The notes beneath the pieces are model-generated. The model did no database searches, had not been told where the DNA came from, and worked only from the letters and a program-made list of their open reading frames with translations. Made by a program: the position numbers and the translations under genes. Below, in pieces: positions 42,658 through 50,965 of a stretch of 64,000 nt of DNA. Position 1 is the stretch's first letter. Every line of letters starts with the position of its first letter. This DNA comes from Desulfogranum mediterraneum DSM 13871 (lineage in GTDB: Bacteria; Desulfobacterota; Desulfobulbia; Desulfobulbales; Desulfobulbaceae), in the NCBI RefSeq assembly GCF_000429965.1, contig NZ_KE387005.1:89347-153346 (forward strand). Reading direction: 5' to 3'.

Positions 42658-44124
42658 ATGGATTTTCCTGTTACCCCGGCCTCAACCCTTCGCATCCAGC
42701 AACTCTACCGGCAACAGGATCAGCTCCGTGAACACCACAGGACCCCTTTTAGTCCGGGCCAACTCCTCCAGGCAGTGGTAGAGCATAAGATCGACCCCAG
42801 CAACTACCTGCTGACCATTGCCGGCAGGCAACTCCAGGCCCAATCTGCACTTCCCCTCCAGGTTGGGCAGCAACTCGATCTCCAGGTAACCACCGCCGGT
42901 CCCAAAATCGAATTACGGGTCATCACCGATCCCCTGACCCGACAACTCGGCAGCAGGCTTCATCTTTTAGGGGGCCAACAGGGTTTGCTCCCCAACCTGG
43001 CTCAGCTCGGTGAAGGCCCGCACCTCAAGCTGCTCAGTGAAAACTCACGAAACACCCTTACCCTGCTCTCCCAAACCATCCCCACCCTCCCTGGCAGCCC
43101 CCCGGCAGCAACAGCCGTTCAGGGCAGCACGGAACTCCTGGGCGCCATCCTCCACACCCTGCAAACCAACCCGACCACGCCCCTTAAGAGCGACGGTGCA
43201 CTGCCCGGCCTGATCCAAACCATAGCCCCAGGGCTGGGCAGTGAACAGGCGAGCACGTCCCAGGCAGCACCCTCCTCCCAGCCAGGGATAATCGTTGCCC
43301 TGGCCACGACCGTGGCAGGGAATGGTCCTTCCCTGCACCTGCTCCAGGAGGCCGTCAAGGCAGCGCCACCAGGCACGCCCCACCTCCTTGAGCTGGGCAG
43401 CCAGATCCTGGACTTTTTCACCACCAACCCCAAACTCTTCCCCACCAGGGAACTGTTCTCCATCCTCTCCCAGGCCCTGGGAACCACCACAGCAGATGCC
43501 CCCTTGAGCCGGCCGGAACAATCTCCCCAGGGGGGACAGCTGCAGCAGCTGCTCGATCACCTGGGCCTGAGGATGGAACAGCTCTTTGCCGCCGGCAGGG
43601 GCGAGGAAGCCAGCCACACCTTAAAATTTGCCCTGCTCGAACTCAGCCAGTCTGGGAAAGCGCTCCCCCCGGCAGTGGAACAGGGCAGCCAACTCCTCCA
43701 GACCCTGGAGCTCTACCAGATGCTCCAGGTCCGTCTTGCCGGCGAGTCGCTGTTCTTTCTCCCCATGCCGCTGCCCTTCCTCCAACAGGGCTTTCTCCTG
43801 ATTGATGAGGCCCCGGAGCACGATCCTTCCGGAGAGCAGCAGGAGAGGCAAAGCCGCAACTACTCCCTTCACCTCGAGCTTACCGGACTGGGTACGCTCC
43901 AGATCGAGCTGCACCAGGAAGGCGAGCGGCTGGATATTCGCTTTCACCTGGAAGATCGGGAAAAGATGACCTTCATGGGGGGGTACCGGGAAGAACTCGA
44001 GCAATGGTTGACCCGCATGGAACTCCACTCGGTGCAGTTCCTCACCGGCGCTAAAGATCCAACCAAGACCCTCTTGGATCTCCTGCTCCACGACACCACA
44101 GGGATGGTCAACACCAAGGCATAG
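42658..44124 (+). CDS. Second FliK-like protein
   Basis: The 488-residue protein has a Gln/Leu/Pro-rich N-terminal part and a C-terminal region (YSLHLELTGLGTLQIELHQE then GERLDIRFHLEDREKM) that follows the Flg_hook pattern of FliK. Unlike the true fliK at 7546 it is paired with an FlhB-tail homologue 4 bases downstream. Such FliK2-FlhX pairs are known in some bacteria and may adjust the export switch, but what this pair does is not established. Confidence 0.75.
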   Translation: MDFPVTPASTLRIQQLYRQQDQLREHHRTPFSPGQLLQAVVEHKIDPSNYLLTIAGRQLQAQSALPLQVGQQLDLQVTTAGPKIELRVITDPLTRQLGSRLHLLGGQQGLLPNLAQLGEGPHLKLLSENSRNTLTLLSQTIPTLPGSPPAATAVQGSTELLGAILHTLQTNPTTPLKSDGALPGLIQTIAPGLGSEQASTSQAAPSSQPGIIVALATTVAGNGPSLHLLQEAVKAAPPGTPHLLELGSQILDFFTTNPKLFPTRELFSILSQALGTTTADAPLSRPEQSPQGGQLQQLLDHLGLRMEQLFAAGRGEEASHTLKFALLELSQSGKALPPAVEQGSQLLQTLELYQMLQVRLAGESLFFLPMPLPFLQQGFLLIDEAPEHDPSGEQQERQSRNYSLHLELTGLGTLQIELHQEGERLDIRFHLEDREKMTFMGGYREELEQWLTRMELHSVQFLTGAKDPTKTLLDLLLHDTTGMVNTKA

Positions 44125-44128
44125 GATC

Positions 44129-44452
44129 ATGGAAAAAAAGGAAAAACAGGATAAGGCCGTTGCCCTGCGCTATGATGAACAGAAAAGAAATGCCCCTGAG
44201 GTGGTGGCCAGCGGCTCAGGGATCGTTGCCCAAAAGATTATTGAATCGGCCCAGGTGGCCGGGGTATTCATCAAGGAAGATCCTGACCTGGTAGAACTCC
44301 TGGCCAAGGTCCCGGTTGGCGAAGAGATACCGGCAGAACTCTACCAGACCGTTGCCGAAGTCCTGGCCTTTGTCTACTCGGTAAACAGCAAGTTTAAGGA
44401 AAAGGTGCCGCCCCCTCGATCGGAAAATTCGCAACCCACTCCAGAGAATTAA
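44129..44452 (+). CDS. FlhX, FlhB C-terminal-domain homologue
   Basis: The 107-residue product corresponds to the FlhB switch domain just after the cleavage site (AVALRYDEQKRNAPEVVASG matches AVAIKYDPSAMEAPEVVAKG of FlhB) and starts with Lys/Glu-rich residues. It has no membrane part and no NPTH. In other species such FlhX proteins can replace the cleaved FlhB tail. Together with the FliK-like gene it forms a two-gene unit. A gene-free AT-rich stretch follows. Confidence 0.87.
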   Translation: MEKKEKQDKAVALRYDEQKRNAPEVVASGSGIVAQKIIESAQVAGVFIKEDPDLVELLAKVPVGEEIPAELYQTVAEVLAFVYSVNSKFKEKVPPPRSENSQPTPEN

Positions 44453-44752
44453 GGCCACCTTGAAAAAAAGTTTTTTCCTCCAATCTTGGCGTTGCGCTCA
44501 AAATTTTATCCTCGGAATATCAAATATATGCCTACGGTAAAATTTATCGCGCGCCTTAACCTTGATCGAAAAATCTCATTTTTCAAGGTACCCTTAATAT
44601 TTTATACGCGAAAGGAACGACTGATCGTTGAAAAAATCACCAAAAAAAACCACTTCATATATCTGATATTCTCGCGTATAGTTGTTGTAATCAAACCGCA
44701 CCAGCATCAGATTAAATATTAGCCACAGCTTTGATGGACACGAGGTAGCAAT
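44453..44752. other. AT-rich gap before the roadblock-MglA genes
   Basis: These 300 bases are clearly richer in A and T than the surrounding genes. A near-palindrome GAAAAAA-AG-TTTTTTC lies at 44462-44477. An open frame of 78 codons here encodes a biased Lys/Ile/Phe sequence and is not credible. The region probably carries promoter and upstream elements for the roadblock-MglA genes; no sigma-54 or sigma-28 match was seen. Confidence 0.5.
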
Positions 44753-45151
44753 ATGAACTATGGGGTTGTTAGCCAAGAACAACTTGAAAAAATTGATGAA
44801 ATCCTCACAGAGAAACTCATCAAAATCGGGGTGGACTGCGTCATTATCATCGATATGGCAGGCAACATCATCACCGCCAAAGACAATGGTACCTCGAAGT
44901 ATGATGTGTACTCCTTTGCCGCTCTTGCTGCAGGTAACTTTGCCACGGTGGATGCCATGGCGAAACTGGTCGGTGAGCAGGAGTTCTCGCTGCTCTTTCA
45001 CAAGGGAACAGACTGTAATATCCACTTTTCCAAGATCGACGACGAGCTGCTCCTCATCTCCATGTTCGGCAAAGACATCTCCCTTGGGTTCCTCCGGCTC
45101 AATGTGGTGGAAACCATTGAACGGATCAAAACCCTCTGGGAACGCGGCTAA
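44753..45151 (+). CDS. Roadblock/LC7-domain protein (MglB-like)
   Basis: The 132-residue protein has the roadblock fold pattern: IDEILTEKLIKIGVDCVIII, DMAGNIITAKD, SFAALAAGNFATVDAMAKLV, and ISMFGKDISLGFLRLNVV. Roadblock proteins such as MglB act as GTPase-activating or scaffold partners of MglA. The GTPase gene follows after 71 bases, supporting a pair. GAGG lies about 8 bases upstream of the ATG. Confidence 0.9.
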   Translation: MNYGVVSQEQLEKIDEILTEKLIKIGVDCVIIIDMAGNIITAKDNGTSKYDVYSFAALAAGNFATVDAMAKLVGEQEFSLLFHKGTDCNIHFSKIDDELLLISMFGKDISLGFLRLNVVETIERIKTLWERG

Positions 45152-45222
45152 GCCCTCTTCTTCCCAGCAGGGTCAGACATCGCCGTTTTCAGATCTGAGC
45201 AGAGAGGCAGCAGGAGACTATT

Positions 45223-45828
45223 TTGAGCTTTATTAATCTCAGAGAAAAAATCGTCCAGGTAAAAATCGTTTATTACGGACCCGGACGTGGTGGCAAGACA
45301 ACCAACCTGGAATATATCAACCGGAAATTTTCCAAACAGATCCATTCTGAAATGGTCAGCCTCAAGACCCATGGTGACCGTACCCTGTTCTTCGATTTTC
45401 TGCCCTTTAACATGGGACAGATCAAGGGCTATGAGTTGAAGATTCAACTCTATACCGTTCCTGGACAGGTCAAATACAATGCCACCAGAAAACTGGTTTT
45501 AAAGGGGGTCGACGGAATCGTCTTTGTAGCCGATGCCCAGGAGCAGATGCGGGAGAAAAATATCCGCTCCCTGAATCAACTCCACGAGAACCTGCAGGAT
45601 TACAAGGAGTCCATCTTCAAAATCCCTTTAGTCCTCCAGTACAACAAGGTGGATTTGCGCAACCAGGGTATCCCGATTTTACCGACGCCCCTGCTGGAGA
45701 ATGACCTCAACAGTAAACTCAAAGTACCGGCCTTTGAGGGAAGCGCCCTCACTGGATATAATGTTCCGGAGACCTTGAAGAAAATAATATCCTCAACCGT
45801 CATTTCCATTCAACAGAAGCTTCAATAG
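45223..45828 (+). CDS. mglA: MglA-type small GTPase
   Basis: The start is TTG 45223 with AGGAG at 45212-45216; no in-frame ATG fits. The 201-residue protein has a P-loop GPGRGGKTTN, a switch region with TVPGQ (in place of the DxxGQ of Ras) and NKVD, all typical of the MglA group. MglA sets cell polarity in Myxococcus and related bacteria. Placed after the flagellar genes, it could orient the motor or other polar machinery. Confidence 0.92.
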   Translation: MSFINLREKIVQVKIVYYGPGRGGKTTNLEYINRKFSKQIHSEMVSLKTHGDRTLFFDFLPFNMGQIKGYELKIQLYTVPGQVKYNATRKLVLKGVDGIVFVADAQEQMREKNIRSLNQLHENLQDYKESIFKIPLVLQYNKVDLRNQGIPILPTPLLENDLNSKLKVPAFEGSALTGYNVPETLKKIISSTVISIQQKLQ

Positions 45829-45837
45829 TATAAGGGT

Positions 45838-45868
45838 ATCTTGGATAAAGAGCTCTTTTGTTCAAGAT
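45838..45868 (+). other. Hairpin after mglA
   Basis: ATCTTG (45838-45843) pairs with CAAGAT (45863-45868), with an inner palindrome AAAGAGCTCTTT (45847-45858). It begins 9 bases after the mglA stop. No T-run follows the outer stem, so it is either a weak terminator or an operator. The rest of the 282-base gap to 46110 shows nothing clear. Confidence 0.4.
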
Positions 45869-46110
45869 CAAGGCATGCGAGACAAATTACCACAGGTATG
45901 GAAACGATATTCCGAGGATATTTTTTGAGCATAACCAGAAATTGGGCGAAATAACAGGTACTCAAGGTGGTCTACAGATGCTGCCGGCAGCGCACAGGAT
46001 CAAACTCACCAGCTGGCTCTGAGGATTGATTTTTCCCAAACGCCGGGACTGGGAAAAACAGATAGCTAAGACAGCCCTGCGCTTTACTCTTCTCTACACA
46101 TGATCAGGCT

Positions 46111-48693
46111 ATGAAAAACCCCCAGGAAGAAGCAACCACAAGCTACGATGAGTATGAAGATCTCACCCTCTTTGCCGACGAATCTTTTGATACCGGTGAT
46201 GTTGATCTCTTTGAATTTTCCAGTGAAGATGACTCGCCCCTGACCCGACTCAAGGCGATTATCCTCTCCCTGGACTGGGAGATTAACGACGAGATCCTTC
46301 AGGAACTCATTGATGAGGTGCAGGAACTCAAAACCAGTTGGCAGGGGGATAAGGTCGCAGCGGTCTATCTCCAGGGACTGGGCAAACTGGGCAGCTACAT
46401 CCGTAGCAAGGGGGCCTATGCCCACCCGAATTCCATCAAGCTCCTCCTGACCTTCTATTATAACTTTGAAAAAATCATTTCCACTGAGGAGATCAGCGAA
46501 GAGGCCGTCACCCTCCTCCTGAAGGGGGATATCCGCAAATTTAAGATCCTGCAGTACCAGGTCAACCAGAGCGAAGAGGGGCCCCCTTCCGGTGGCCTGG
46601 AGAGCAGCGCACCTCTGCTCTCCACGGAGCCGGACCAGGAGCCTGGTGCAGCCCCGGAAGAGGACCACCTCAGGATGTTGAAGGCCGCCATCCTCAGTCT
46701 TGACTGGGAGGTTACCCCTGCCAACCTGCAACAGTTCAACGACCATCTCAACCAGTTGCACCAAACTCTCAGCCACGACAAACCGGCCCTGGTGCTGACC
46801 CAGGGATTACGGGCCCTGGGCGACTATATCGACGAGGCCGGATCTCAGGCGCACCCAGACTCGTTCAGCCTGCTCCACGCCTTTGCAGAGGGGCTGGATC
46901 AGACGCTCCAGAGGGAGCCGGATCAACGGGATCAGGATCAGCTCCAGGCCCTGCTGGTGGATCGGGTCAGCCGTTTAAACACCCTGAAGGCCCTGATAGC
47001 CGAGCAACCGCTGACTCCCCCTGGGGAGGCGATGGTTGATCATCTGGTGGAAGAGATCACCGCTCCAGCACCGGAGCCGGAGCCTGAGGCAGCGCCCCTG
47101 CCCCTGGAAGCTGCTGAGCAAGAGGAAGCTGAACCGGCACCCCTGGACAGTGATCATCAGCAGGGCAGTGAGATCGAAATGGAGCTGGACGAACTCTTTC
47201 CACTGGAATCCGTCGCTGCCATGGAGACCGCAGACAGCAAATATCCCGATGAGATCCTGCCGGCTGAGGCCATTCAGCCGGTTGACGACGAGGTTGCCGA
47301 CGATTTTATTGAAGCCCAGGTCAGAGACAAGGATAAACTCGCCCCTGCACTCTCCTCCAGTGATGAATTCTTTGGTTTCAGCGAAGAGAGTGAACCCCTG
47401 GACCTCCCGGCTCAAAGCGACCTGACCGCCCAGCTGGATATGCTCTTCTCCACGGAAGAGGATAAGGAGAGCCCGGAGGGCCTGCAAGAGGCGCCTCCTG
47501 CCGATGACGCCGCTGCCAGGGAGAAGGCCGAGCCGCAAGCACCCCTTGAGGCCGCGCTGGCCGATGTCATCCTCCCCCAAGAGGGCAGCCCGGCTGGAGA
47601 GCCCGCTCCTGCCAGCGATCCCCTCTCCCTGGACATAGAGAGTAAGCTGGACGATTTTTTCTCTGAACAGGAACCAGAGAGCCAGGAGAGCCTCTTCCCG
47701 CAAGCTCCGGCCGAAGCAGAGGATGCAGAAGCGAGCCTGACCCCTGCCCTGGCGGACAGCGATGAGGAACAGGGATTTTCCCTGGAGCAATCCATGGAAA
47801 ATCTGGAAGACGCCCCCCTGGGAGACATCGAGGAAAAACTGAACTTCTTCTTTGACGGCGATGAAGAGGAGGCTCCGCTGCTGGAAGAAGAGTTCCCGCC
47901 AGGCGCAGAGGATGACCTGGGAGATACCCTGGAATTCCTTGCCCAGGACCAGGAGGAACAGATTCCGATAGAACAAGCCCTGGGAGAAACGGAAGAGGAC
48001 GAGCAGTTCCCCGACTTTTTTAGCCTGGAAGAGGAGGAGGCTGCCGGTCCCGAGGAGGAGCTCGACTTCTTCGCCGATGCAAGCGATGATGACGAGGAGG
48101 AGCCGGAGCTGGGCCTGGCCGAAGAACTGCCGGGCATCGAGCCGGCCGCCGCTTCCCTGGCCGCAGGTCTCGCTGAGGCACCCCTGGAGGCAGGGGAGGA
48201 AGAGAGAACGGTCTCCCTGGCTGCCCTGGGCGCCCTGCTTCCAGGCACCGTACGCGCTCCTTCGGATGACAACATCGCCGAGAGCGCTGAGCAGATCGAA
48301 CGGCTGCAGCAACTGGAGCTGACCCCGGAGGAACGGGTGGTGGTCCAACTCATGGGCTCGGCGGTGAGCCAGCTGGTTCATAGCCGCTCAATCGACCTCC
48401 AGGCGACAGAGCAGCTGATCAACACCCTCTTCGAGTGCCTCCACCGGGCCGGGCTCACCCCGGCCGAGCTTCCCGGAATCGTCTCCGAATTCGTCTCCTG
48501 GCAGCGTGGAGTGACCACCGGCATCGCCGCTGGCTCCCAGCCAGATCTGCTGCCCATGGCCGGCGGGGGCCAGCTCGCCCCGGTTCCTGCTGCATCCGGA
48601 GAGACAGCTCCCCAGCTGGACCTGGGTACCTTGCGCGAGATCATCAAGGATGAGTTCAAACAGCTGCGCAAGGACTTGAAAAAGGAGCACTGA
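46111..48693 (+). CDS. Large acidic protein with a duplicated N-terminal domain and repeated FF motifs
   Basis: I do not recognise a named family for this 860-residue protein. Residues 44-151 and 187-296 are two copies of one domain (RLKAIILSLDWEI...AHPNS and MLKAAILSLDWEV...AHPDS). Residues 300-700 are very acidic and low in complexity, with at least seven short motifs of the type LDxxF or FF beside acidic residues (361-363, 418-423, 442-446, 513-517, 577-582, 635-639, 651-654). A helical segment at 701-800 (VSLAALGALLPGTVRAPSDD, ELTPEERVVVQLMGSAVSQL) and a coiled tail follow. No signal peptide or membrane helix was seen, so it is likely cytoplasmic. It lies after mglA. Confidence 0.85.
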   Translation: MKNPQEEATTSYDEYEDLTLFADESFDTGDVDLFEFSSEDDSPLTRLKAIILSLDWEINDEILQELIDEVQELKTSWQGDKVAAVYLQGLGKLGSYIRSKGAYAHPNSIKLLLTFYYNFEKIISTEEISEEAVTLLLKGDIRKFKILQYQVNQSEEGPPSGGLESSAPLLSTEPDQEPGAAPEEDHLRMLKAAILSLDWEVTPANLQQFNDHLNQLHQTLSHDKPALVLTQGLRALGDYIDEAGSQAHPDSFSLLHAFAEGLDQTLQREPDQRDQDQLQALLVDRVSRLNTLKALIAEQPLTPPGEAMVDHLVEEITAPAPEPEPEAAPLPLEAAEQEEAEPAPLDSDHQQGSEIEMELDELFPLESVAAMETADSKYPDEILPAEAIQPVDDEVADDFIEAQVRDKDKLAPALSSSDEFFGFSEESEPLDLPAQSDLTAQLDMLFSTEEDKESPEGLQEAPPADDAAAREKAEPQAPLEAALADVILPQEGSPAGEPAPASDPLSLDIESKLDDFFSEQEPESQESLFPQAPAEAEDAEASLTPALADSDEEQGFSLEQSMENLEDAPLGDIEEKLNFFFDGDEEEAPLLEEEFPPGAEDDLGDTLEFLAQDQEEQIPIEQALGETEEDEQFPDFFSLEEEEAAGPEEELDFFADASDDDEEEPELGLAEELPGIEPAAASLAAGLAEAPLEAGEEERTVSLAALGALLPGTVRAPSDDNIAESAEQIERLQQLELTPEERVVVQLMGSAVSQLVHSRSIDLQATEQLINTLFECLHRAGLTPAELPGIVSEFVSWQRGVTTGIAAGSQPDLLPMAGGGQLAPVPAASGETAPQLDLGTLREIIKDEFKQLRKDLKKEH

Positions 48694-48729
48694 GCTGCAC
48701 AAAGCGCAGTCCCCTACCCCAAACCACAG

Positions 48730-48760
48730 CAAGGGAACAGGCCCAAGGCCTGTTCCCTTG
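48730..48760. terminator. Strong hairpin between the converging gene blocks
   Basis: A perfect 14-bp stem, CAAGGGAACAGGCC (48730-48743) with its complement (48747-48760), closes a 3-base loop. It lies 37 bases after the last plus-strand gene and about 120 bases after yejE, so it can end transcription from both sides. T-runs are short, so it may need help on either strand. Confidence 0.75.
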
Positions 48761-48881
48761 ATTCATCTCTTTCCAGAGTACTCCCAACCGACTCGATCCA
48801 CGCCCATCTACTCCCATCGACTCCCTCGAGCCGCACCGCTCCAGGCTGGACATCCCCAGCTGCAAGGCTCAGCGTCCCTGG

Positions 48882-49916
48882 CTACTGTTTCCTGGGGTCA
48901 AAGGCCTCCCGCAGGGCCTCGCCGATGAAGATCAGCAGGATCAGAGTGCCCACCAGCACCACAAAGGTGGACAGGGAGAGCCACCAGGCATCGATATTAG
49001 CCTTGCCCTGGGCCAGCAGTTCCCCCAGACTGGGAGTGGACGGCGGTACCCCCAGGCCGAGAAAATCCAGGCTGGTCAGCGCCAGGATAGCCCCGGACAT
49101 CCGGAAGGGCAGAAAGGTGATCACCGGGGTCATCCCGTTGGGCAGGAGGTGGCGGTACATGATGGTCAGATTGCCTACCCCCAGGGCCCTGGCCGCCTTG
49201 ACATATTCCATATTCCGACCCTTGAGAAACTCGGCCCGCACATAGTCGGAGAGCCCCATCCAACCGAAGAGGGAGAGCAGTACCAGCAGAAGGGCAACGC
49301 TGGGCTTGAAGATGGAGGCAAAGATGATCAAGAGATAGAGCTCTGGCATGGAGCCCCAGATCTCGATGAAACGCTGGACAAAGAGATCGGTTTTTCCGCC
49401 GAAATAACCCTGGATGGCACCGGCCAGGATACCGATCAGGGTGCCGATGGTGGTCAGACTCAGGCCAAAGAGCACGCTCAGCCGAAAGCCATAGAGCAGT
49501 CGGGCCAGGACATCCCGGCCCCGATCATCGGTGCCCAACCAGTTTTCCCGGGTGGGAGGTGAGGGCACCGGTCGATCCAGGGTCAGGGTGATGGAGTTAT
49601 AGCTGTGGGGATTGGGAGGGAAAAAAACCCGGTTGCCCGCTGCCTGGAGTTTTTCCAGGATATAGGGATCGCGATAGTCGGCCTCGGTATCAAAATCGCC
49701 GCCAAAGACGGTTTCGGGATACTCATTCCAGAGCGGGGTATACCACTCTCCCTGGTAGTGGATCAACAAGGGGGTATCATTGCTGAGCAACTCAGCCCCG
49801 AGGCTCAACCCGAAAAGGAGAACAAAGATGCACAGCGAGATGAAGCCCCGCCGATTGGCCCGGAAGAGCTGCCAGCGACGTCGGGCCAGGCTCTTTGGTC
49901 TGCTGCTCCTGCTCAT
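48882..49916 (-). CDS. yejE: YejE-type ABC transporter permease
   Basis: The 344-residue membrane protein has the YejE-like N-terminal extension (ARRRWQLFRANRRGFISLCI then a periplasmic insert with HYQGEWYTPLWNEYPETVFG) and the permease signature with LGTDDRGRDVLARLLYG. It forms the inner-membrane channel with YejB; E. coli Yej takes up peptides such as microcin C. Its start overlaps the yejB stop (ATGA). Neither the binding protein YejA nor the ATPase YejF is encoded nearby. Confidence 0.95.
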   Translation of the reverse strand: MSRSSRPKSLARRRWQLFRANRRGFISLCIFVLLFGLSLGAELLSNDTPLLIHYQGEWYTPLWNEYPETVFGGDFDTEADYRDPYILEKLQAAGNRVFFPPNPHSYNSITLTLDRPVPSPPTRENWLGTDDRGRDVLARLLYGFRLSVLFGLSLTTIGTLIGILAGAIQGYFGGKTDLFVQRFIEIWGSMPELYLLIIFASIFKPSVALLLVLLSLFGWMGLSDYVRAEFLKGRNMEYVKAARALGVGNLTIMYRHLLPNGMTPVITFLPFRMSGAILALTSLDFLGLGVPPSTPSLGELLAQGKANIDAWWLSLSTFVVLVGTLILLIFIGEALREAFDPRKQ

Positions 49917-50965
49917 CGCTCCCCCATTCCGTCAAAACTGATCCTGGGATCAACCAGGACATAACTCAAATCAGACAAGAGCCTGGAAACCAGGCCGATG
50001 ATGGTAAAGAAGTAGAGGGTCCCTAAAACCACCGGATAATCGCGGTTGAGGACCGACTCATAGGCCAGCAGGCCCATGCCGTCCAGGGAAAATATCGTCT
50101 CTATCAGCAGGCTGCCGGTAAAGAAGGCGGTGATAAAGGAGCCTGGAAAGCCGGTGATGATCGGAATAATGGCATTGCGAAAGACATGCCTGTAGAGGAC
50201 CTGACCCTCGCTGAGCCCCTTGGCCCAGGCCGTGATCACATACTGTTTGCGAATCTCTTCAAGAAAGGAATTTTTGGTCAGCAGGGTCATCACCGCCAGG
50301 CTGCCCACCGTGGAGGCGGTGATGGGCAGAACCATGTGCCAGAGGTAGTCGAGGATCCTGCTGAGCCAGGAGAGTTCCTGCCAGTTATCGGAAACCAAGC
50401 CCCGCAGTGGAAAGATATTCCAGAAACTGCCCCCGCCAAAGAGGACGATCAGAACGATGCCCAGGACAAAGCCGGGGATGGCATAGCCCACCAGGATCAC
50501 CGAACTGCTCAGGACATCAAAGCTGGAACCGTCACGTACCGCCTTGCGGATGCCCAGGGGAATGCAGACCGAGTAGACGATCACAAAGCTCCACAGCCCC
50601 AGGGACATGGAGACCGGCAGTTTGGAGATCACCAGCTGGGCCACACTCCTATGGTGGTAGTAGGATTGGCCAAAGTCAAAGAGCAGATAATTTTTCATCA
50701 TCTCGACAAAGCGCTCGGCTGCCGGTTTGTCAAAACCGTAGAGCTGTCTGAGTTGCTCGATCCGCTCCTGATCAAGGCCCTGATCCGCCTGGTAGAGGGA
50801 AGCCGCAGCCCCGACCTCTGCCCCGTTGCCGTGCCCTTCCAGCTCAGCCATCATCCGCTCCACCGGCCCGCCCGGGACAAACTGGGTGACCGTAAAGGTG
50901 ATCAGCATCACCCCGAACAGGGTCGGGATCATCAAGAGCAGACGTTTCCCTATATACCAGCTCAT
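49913..50965 (-). CDS. yejB: YejB-type ABC transporter permease
   Basis: The start is ATG at 50965, overlapping the stop of the upstream gamma-glutamyltransferase-like gene by four bases. The 350-residue permease opens with SWYIGKRLLLMIPTLFGVML and carries YejB-specific segments (YGFDKPAAERFVEMMKNYLL then FDFGQSYYHHRSV). It pairs with YejE. An in-frame extension to 51070 is Arg/Gly-rich and not part of the family. Confidence 0.95.
   Translation of the reverse strand: MSWYIGKRLLLMIPTLFGVMLITFTVTQFVPGGPVERMMAELEGHGNGAEVGAAASLYQADQGLDQERIEQLRQLYGFDKPAAERFVEMMKNYLLFDFGQSYYHHRSVAQLVISKLPVSMSLGLWSFVIVYSVCIPLGIRKAVRDGSSFDVLSSSVILVGYAIPGFVLGIVLIVLFGGGSFWNIFPLRGLVSDNWQELSWLSRILDYLWHMVLPITASTVGSLAVMTLLTKNSFLEEIRKQYVITAWAKGLSEGQVLYRHVFRNAIIPIITGFPGSFITAFFTGSLLIETIFSLDGMGLLAYESVLNRDYPVVLGTLYFFTIIGLVSRLLSDLSYVLVDPRISFDGMGER

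Noticed and set aside
44486-44722. Open frame of 78 codons in the AT-rich gap before the roadblock gene
   Set aside because: Composition follows the AT-rich DNA, there is no ribosome-binding site and no recognisable feature.
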